Shown: piece by piece, positions 46,853 to 49,913 of the stretch | Position numbering within the stretch: the stretch's first letter is position 1 | Layout: every line of letters starts with the position of its first letter | NCBI RefSeq assembly: GCF_000153185.1 | Contig: NZ_CH724152.1 | Span: 427,134-477,046, forward strand | Source: Reinekea blandensis MED297 | Lineage (GTDB): Bacteria; Pseudomonadota; Gammaproteobacteria; Pseudomonadales; Natronospirillaceae | Reading direction: 5' to 3' | Length of the DNA: 49,913 bases | Notes under the pieces: model-generated | The model's input: only the letters and a program-made list of their open reading frames with translations | Told to the model about the DNA's origin: nothing | The model's database searches: none | Program-made: the position numbers and the translations under genes

Positions 46853-48220
46853 ATGTCGTCCCCCGTGCTGAAAACCTCTACCCGTGCCGCCTATGGTCTA
46901 TCCGATCTGGGGGTCAACATCCTTGTTATTGCTTCTATCCTGATCACCTTTACCTACCTGACCACGGTTCTGGGCGTCGCGCCGGGAATCGCCGGGTCGC
47001 TGTTGCTTGGTGCAAAGGTGTGGGACGTCATTTCCGATCCGCTGATCGGCCGCTTCAGTGATCGTACCCGCAGTCGTTTCGGGCGTCGGCTCCCGTGGAT
47101 GGCCGTCGGTGCGGTTATCATGGGGCTGGGTTTTGCCGGGATGTTTGCCGCGCCGCTGACATCGGCATCGCCAACACTGCAAGGTGTGTATTTTGTCGTG
47201 GCTTTAATGGTCACCTACACCGCCTTTACCATGGTCGGAGTTCCTTATGGCGCCATGACACCGGAACTGACCGAGGATTACGATGAGCGGTCCAGCCTGA
47301 CGGCCTGGCGAATGGGGTTTGGCTCGATTGGTCTGTTGTTAGGAGGTGCCGGGGCACCGGCTCTGATTTCGCTGTTTGGCGGTGGCATTGAAGGGCACCG
47401 TATCATGGGATTGATTTTCATACCGCTGGTGGCACTGCCCACCCTGATGACGGTCTGGGCGCTGCGACGACAGCCGTTGCAATCCACCGAGGTTGTCGAC
47501 ATTGATCTCAACCAACAGTGGCAACTGGTGAAACAGAATCGGCCGTTCGTCCGGCTTGCTCTGCTTTACATGGTGCAGGCAGGCATGATGGCGCAGGTGA
47601 CGGCGGGTCTGCTCTTGGCCTGTGCTTATCTGTTTGATTCGGCCGACCCGAATGCGCTGCTGACCCAGATGTACCCCTTGTTTGTGCTGACCACCATTGT
47701 GTCGTTGCCGATCTGGCTGAAGCTTTCCGCTCGCACATCCAAGCATCAGGCGTTTGTTCTGGGTGGTCTGGTGTTTACCATCGGCAGTTCTCTCATGGTG
47801 CTGATGGGACCGGATACCGTGCCCGCCGGTTTTGCTTTGATGGTCATCATCGGGCTCGGTTATGGGGCTTACATGATTTTCCCGTGGGCGATGATGGCGG
47901 ATGCCATCACCCATGCTCGGACCTATACCGACATCTCGTTGGAAGGCGTTTTTAATGGTTGGTGGACGGCGCTGCAGAAAGTCGGCATCGCGCTGGGACC
48001 CTTTGTCATTGGCTGGATGCTGCAATTGGCCGGCTTTCAGTCGTCGACCGATGGCTCCTTTCCCGAGCAATCGGAATCCGCTTTGCTAGCCCTTCGGTTA
48101 GGCGTCTCCGTGGTGCCGGCCGTGATCTTCGCACTGACGCTGATCGGCATCCATCGCTGGCCATTGGGGCGTTCGTCAACCGAAGTGTCGATTGAGTCAA
48201 TGGATCTGGTTGCCAAGTAG
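46853..48220 (+). CDS. GPH-family (MelB-like) sugar:cation symporter
   Basis: 455 residues, about 12 membrane helices. The signature WDVISDPLIGRFSDRTRSRFGRRLPWM (D-P-x-x-G-x-x-S-D-R-T) and GVPYGAMTPELTEDYDERSSLTAWRM identify the glycoside-pentoside-hexuronide family. It imports an oligosaccharide or glycoside with Na+ or H+. Next to a secreted beta-glucanase it could import cello- or laminari-oligosaccharides, but that is inferred from context. Its end overlaps the convergent protease gene by 24 bases. Confidence 0.9.
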   Translation: MSSPVLKTSTRAAYGLSDLGVNILVIASILITFTYLTTVLGVAPGIAGSLLLGAKVWDVISDPLIGRFSDRTRSRFGRRLPWMAVGAVIMGLGFAGMFAAPLTSASPTLQGVYFVVALMVTYTAFTMVGVPYGAMTPELTEDYDERSSLTAWRMGFGSIGLLLGGAGAPALISLFGGGIEGHRIMGLIFIPLVALPTLMTVWALRRQPLQSTEVVDIDLNQQWQLVKQNRPFVRLALLYMVQAGMMAQVTAGLLLACAYLFDSADPNALLTQMYPLFVLTTIVSLPIWLKLSARTSKHQAFVLGGLVFTIGSSLMVLMGPDTVPAGFALMVIIGLGYGAYMIFPWAMMADAITHARTYTDISLEGVFNGWWTALQKVGIALGPFVIGWMLQLAGFQSSTDGSFPEQSESALLALRLGVSVVPAVIFALTLIGIHRWPLGRSSTEVSIESMDLVAK

Positions 48221-48637
48221 GGCGAGATTGAGCCAGAAGCAAAGGTTCATGGTTGCATGCAATCCGGTACAGATCAGTATCGACCTCGTGTGCTGCCAAA
48301 CCTGGCCGAGAATCAACGATGGGAAAAAGACCAGCCATCCGACTGGCCCCTGATGAAATCCGTGCAGCCACGCAAATAACAGGGAAGCACTCAGGTTCGC
48401 CACCAAAGCCCCCTGGTTGATCGCCAGTTTGCGGGTCAAAGACTGCTGGATGAGCCCCCGAAACACAGTCTCTTCCAGCAGAGGGATCAGCATCAGAAAC
48501 CAGACCCAGTCGGCACCGCTGGGTTTGGGTAAAGTGCCGTAGAGTGACTGTAGCGGCAAGAACAGACCTGACAGCGGCGACAGATACAGCAGGGTTTGCC
48601 GTACCTGAAGCCGTTCAACCTGCCGACTGAACATCAT
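48197..48637 (-). CDS. Small CPBP (CAAX/Abi-type) intramembrane protease, probable sorting protease
   Basis: 146 residues, about four membrane helices. The glutamic-type CPBP catalytic motifs are complete: Glu55-Glu56-x3-Arg60 (LLEETVFRG), Phe88-x3-His92 (FAWLH), and His127-x3-Asn131 (HATMN). It is far shorter than Rce1-like proteins, resembling the compact proteases paired with C-terminal sorting signals (MrtJ/MrtX type). Its ATG overlaps the stop of the glucanase gene by four bases, so the two are translationally coupled, and that glucanase ends in a suitable tripartite tail. I infer it processes that tail. Confidence 0.85.
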   Translation of the reverse strand: MMFSRQVERLQVRQTLLYLSPLSGLFLPLQSLYGTLPKPSGADWVWFLMLIPLLEETVFRGLIQQSLTRKLAINQGALVANLSASLLFAWLHGFHQGPVGWLVFFPSLILGQVWQHTRSILICTGLHATMNLCFWLNLALLGNQIH

Positions 48638-49845
48638 CCGTGACGAAACAGTTTCCGCAAGCCATACAAACCGCTCAACGCCAGCAGCACGATCAACGAT
48701 AAATCACCGCCGCCGCCCGGACCGGCATAGGTACAGCCTCCAGCAGCCGGTGCGGTACGCTTTTTGAGCTCGGTGACGGTTGTTTGTTGGTTGTCTGGTT
48801 CCCGATCATCGTGAAAGTAGAGGGTGATTTCATTGGTATCTGACAGTGCGGAGGTTGGCACCTGATACTGATCGTTGGCGTCGGCCGCGACCTCTTCATC
48901 ATTGACCAGAAGTTTGTCGATGATGACAGTGTCCCCGTTGCCGTCTAACAGCTCGGGCAAGATAGTAATGGCCGTTCCGTCGGGGTCAAATTCCGTAATG
49001 AACTCGCCGTCCTGCAGAAACTGGAGATTCGCGATCGGGGCGATGTTGACCTGCGCGCGGTAATGGTCTTGATCGATGCCTTTGTCACCGGCCGTCAGGG
49101 CCAGCACCAGATGATCATCAATGACATCCATGTTTTCCGGAGCAAAGGTCACCAGGTTGGTGTCGAACGTCCAGTCGCCTTTGCCCCAGCGGGTGTTGTC
49201 CATGGTGCTGAAATCGTCGCGCCAGCTGAACTCATACTCACCGTCCTGCCATTCGTGATACTCAATCCAGTCAAACACCTGATACAACGGCAGGGTACTC
49301 TCATCAAACACCCCGACCCAATCGACGACTTCGGATACCCAGACATTCGCCCGATAGGTTTGCGGTGTGTCACGTAAGTCGACGATCTGTTGAGAATCAG
49401 TGGCAAAATCTTCCCGGACCGTCACGCCATCAACCTGCCAGCGCACGACATCCGGTGTCCACTCCAACGTGTAGGTGTGAAACCAGTTGATGTGTTCAAT
49501 GGTCGAGTGATCCTCTGACATCACCTTGTCTTCGGAATGACCGGTAATGATATTGGTCTGCATCAGGTCGGGTTCGGACCCGATGACCTCAATATCAATT
49601 TCGCGCCAGGGGATCTCATTGCCCGCCCAGGATTGGTTGTCGTAGGTAAAGAACGATGACACGACCCCCGGTGCGGAGAGCAGTCGGGCGCGGAAAACAA
49701 ACTTTCCGTATTGCACTGTCTCAAAGCTGAAGAGTTCTGCGCCATAGAGAGGCTCTGAGGCGGTGTTGGTGGTTGGATCATCTGCGATCGCGTGAGCCGT
49801 CAGACCGATGGTCATCAAGCTCATCAAGGCTAAGTTTTTGGTCAT
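48634..49845 (-). CDS. Secreted circularly permuted GH16 beta-1,3-1,4-glucanase (lichenase) with C-terminal sorting tail
   Basis: 403 residues from the ATG at 49845; in-frame ATGs at 49863 and 49890 would only lengthen the signal peptide (cleavage near residue 21). Residues 34-200 contain GH16 strands with the catalytic EIDIE (Glu82, Asp84, Glu86) and the C-terminal WIEYHEW end of the usual fold. The segment that normally begins the enzyme (WRDDFSTMDNTRWGKGDWTF ... VIDDHLVLALT) comes after it, at 208-252. This is the strand order of the naturally permuted Fibrobacter lichenase. Residues about 260-365 are an unassigned beta-rich region. The tail has Gly369-Gly370-Cys371, a GGGG linker, a membrane segment and RKLFRHG. 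It should cut mixed-linkage glucans at the cell surface. Confidence 0.9.
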   Translation of the reverse strand: MTKNLALMSLMTIGLTAHAIADDPTTNTASEPLYGAELFSFETVQYGKFVFRARLLSAPGVVSSFFTYDNQSWAGNEIPWREIDIEVIGSEPDLMQTNIITGHSEDKVMSEDHSTIEHINWFHTYTLEWTPDVVRWQVDGVTVREDFATDSQQIVDLRDTPQTYRANVWVSEVVDWVGVFDESTLPLYQVFDWIEYHEWQDGEYEFSWRDDFSTMDNTRWGKGDWTFDTNLVTFAPENMDVIDDHLVLALTAGDKGIDQDHYRAQVNIAPIANLQFLQDGEFITEFDPDGTAITILPELLDGNGDTVIIDKLLVNDEEVAADANDQYQVPTSALSDTNEITLYFHDDREPDNQQTTVTELKKRTAPAAGGCTYAGPGGGGDLSLIVLLALSGLYGLRKLFRHG

Positions 49846-49873
49846 GTGGAGATACCTGTTCATGTAATTGTTG

Positions 49874-49891
49874 TTTGGAACCGGTTCCAAA
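49874..49891 (-). promoter_or_regulatory. 18-bp perfect palindrome upstream of the glucanase gene
   Basis: TTTGGAACCGGTTCCAAA, symmetrical about a CCGG centre, 29 bases before the ATG. The form fits a LacI-family operator that would repress the glucanase-protease operon when no glucan is present. It differs from the site before the symporter. The promoter itself lies beyond the window. Confidence 0.6.
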
Positions 49892-49913
49892 AAGATGGAA
49901 AATTTTTTGGAAT

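Noticed and set aside
49846-49890. Longer N-terminus of the glucanase
   Set aside because: Starts at 49863 or 49890 lack a good ribosome-binding site and would put extra residues in front of an ideal signal peptide; 49890 also falls inside the palindrome region.

Overview
The window (about 49.9 kb, moderately GC-rich, densely packed, mostly minus strand in its left 40 kb) looks like chromosome of a motile, facultatively fermentative marine-type gammaproteobacterium. Supporting signs are the Pseudomonas-style two-subunit arginine succinyltransferase operon, an AraC/GlxA-type ArgR-like regulator, AdhE, FliA-type chemotaxis promoters, Fur-like boxes and a lichenase. An Oceanospirillales relative such as Saccharospirillaceae is my guess; nothing in the window proves it. 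I saw no rRNA, tRNA, CRISPR, transposase or phage gene.

Layout. 1-4.5 kb: a half-exporter pair (one partner cut by the window edge, the other with a degenerate ATPase domain), a membrane GGDEF protein and a coiled-coil OmpA-like protein. 4.6-11.2 kb: an arginine succinyltransferase (AST) operon in the order astC-aruF-aruG-astD-astB plus a small Cys-rich CWC protein, with an ArgR-like operator upstream of astC; astE is absent. 11.3-19.7 kb: a GGDEF-EAL protein, an ArgR/GlxA-type regulator cotranscribed with a divergent isoaspartyl-dipeptidase-like amidohydrolase, a glycerophosphodiesterase, a GNAT acetyltransferase, RraA, a DMT transporter and an unrecognised exported protein. 20.0-27.2 kb (plus strand): adhE with an FNR-like promoter, an outer-membrane porin with an upstream Fur-like box, an ABC-F ATPase preceded by a possible leader peptide and foldable leader, and YtoQ. 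27.3-38.4 kb: a chemoreceptor with a FliA-type promoter, an eight-gene ferric-siderophore uptake operon (one ATPase, two permease pairs, two binding proteins, FhuF) under Fur-like boxes, and an Aer-like receptor. 38.5-43.8 kb: a disulfide flavoprotein, a DUF1499 membrane protein divergent from a two-Cys OhrR with twin palindromic operators, a cold-shock protein with a long leader, a lipase-like hydrolase and the SrkA kinase.

43.8-49.9 kb: an arsenate resistance operon arsR-GAPDH-arsJ, with a 26-bp palindrome over the arsR promoter and an unusual 90-nt three-way-junction inverted repeat between arsR and the GAPDH gene. Then comes a carbohydrate locus: a GPH-type sugar symporter convergent with a two-gene operon encoding a secreted GH16 beta-glucanase and a small CPBP (Abi/CAAX-type) intramembrane protease. 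The glucanase has its strands in circularly permuted order, like the Fibrobacter succinogenes lichenase, and ends in a Gly-Gly-Cys / hydrophobic / Arg-Lys sorting tail. The natural inference is a dedicated surface-sorting pair in which the protease processes or anchors the glucanase.

The items most worth follow-up are the glucanase-protease pair, the ABC-F leader, the structured element in the ars operon, and the P-loop-less half-transporter. All functional statements are from reading motifs by eye; no database search was run.
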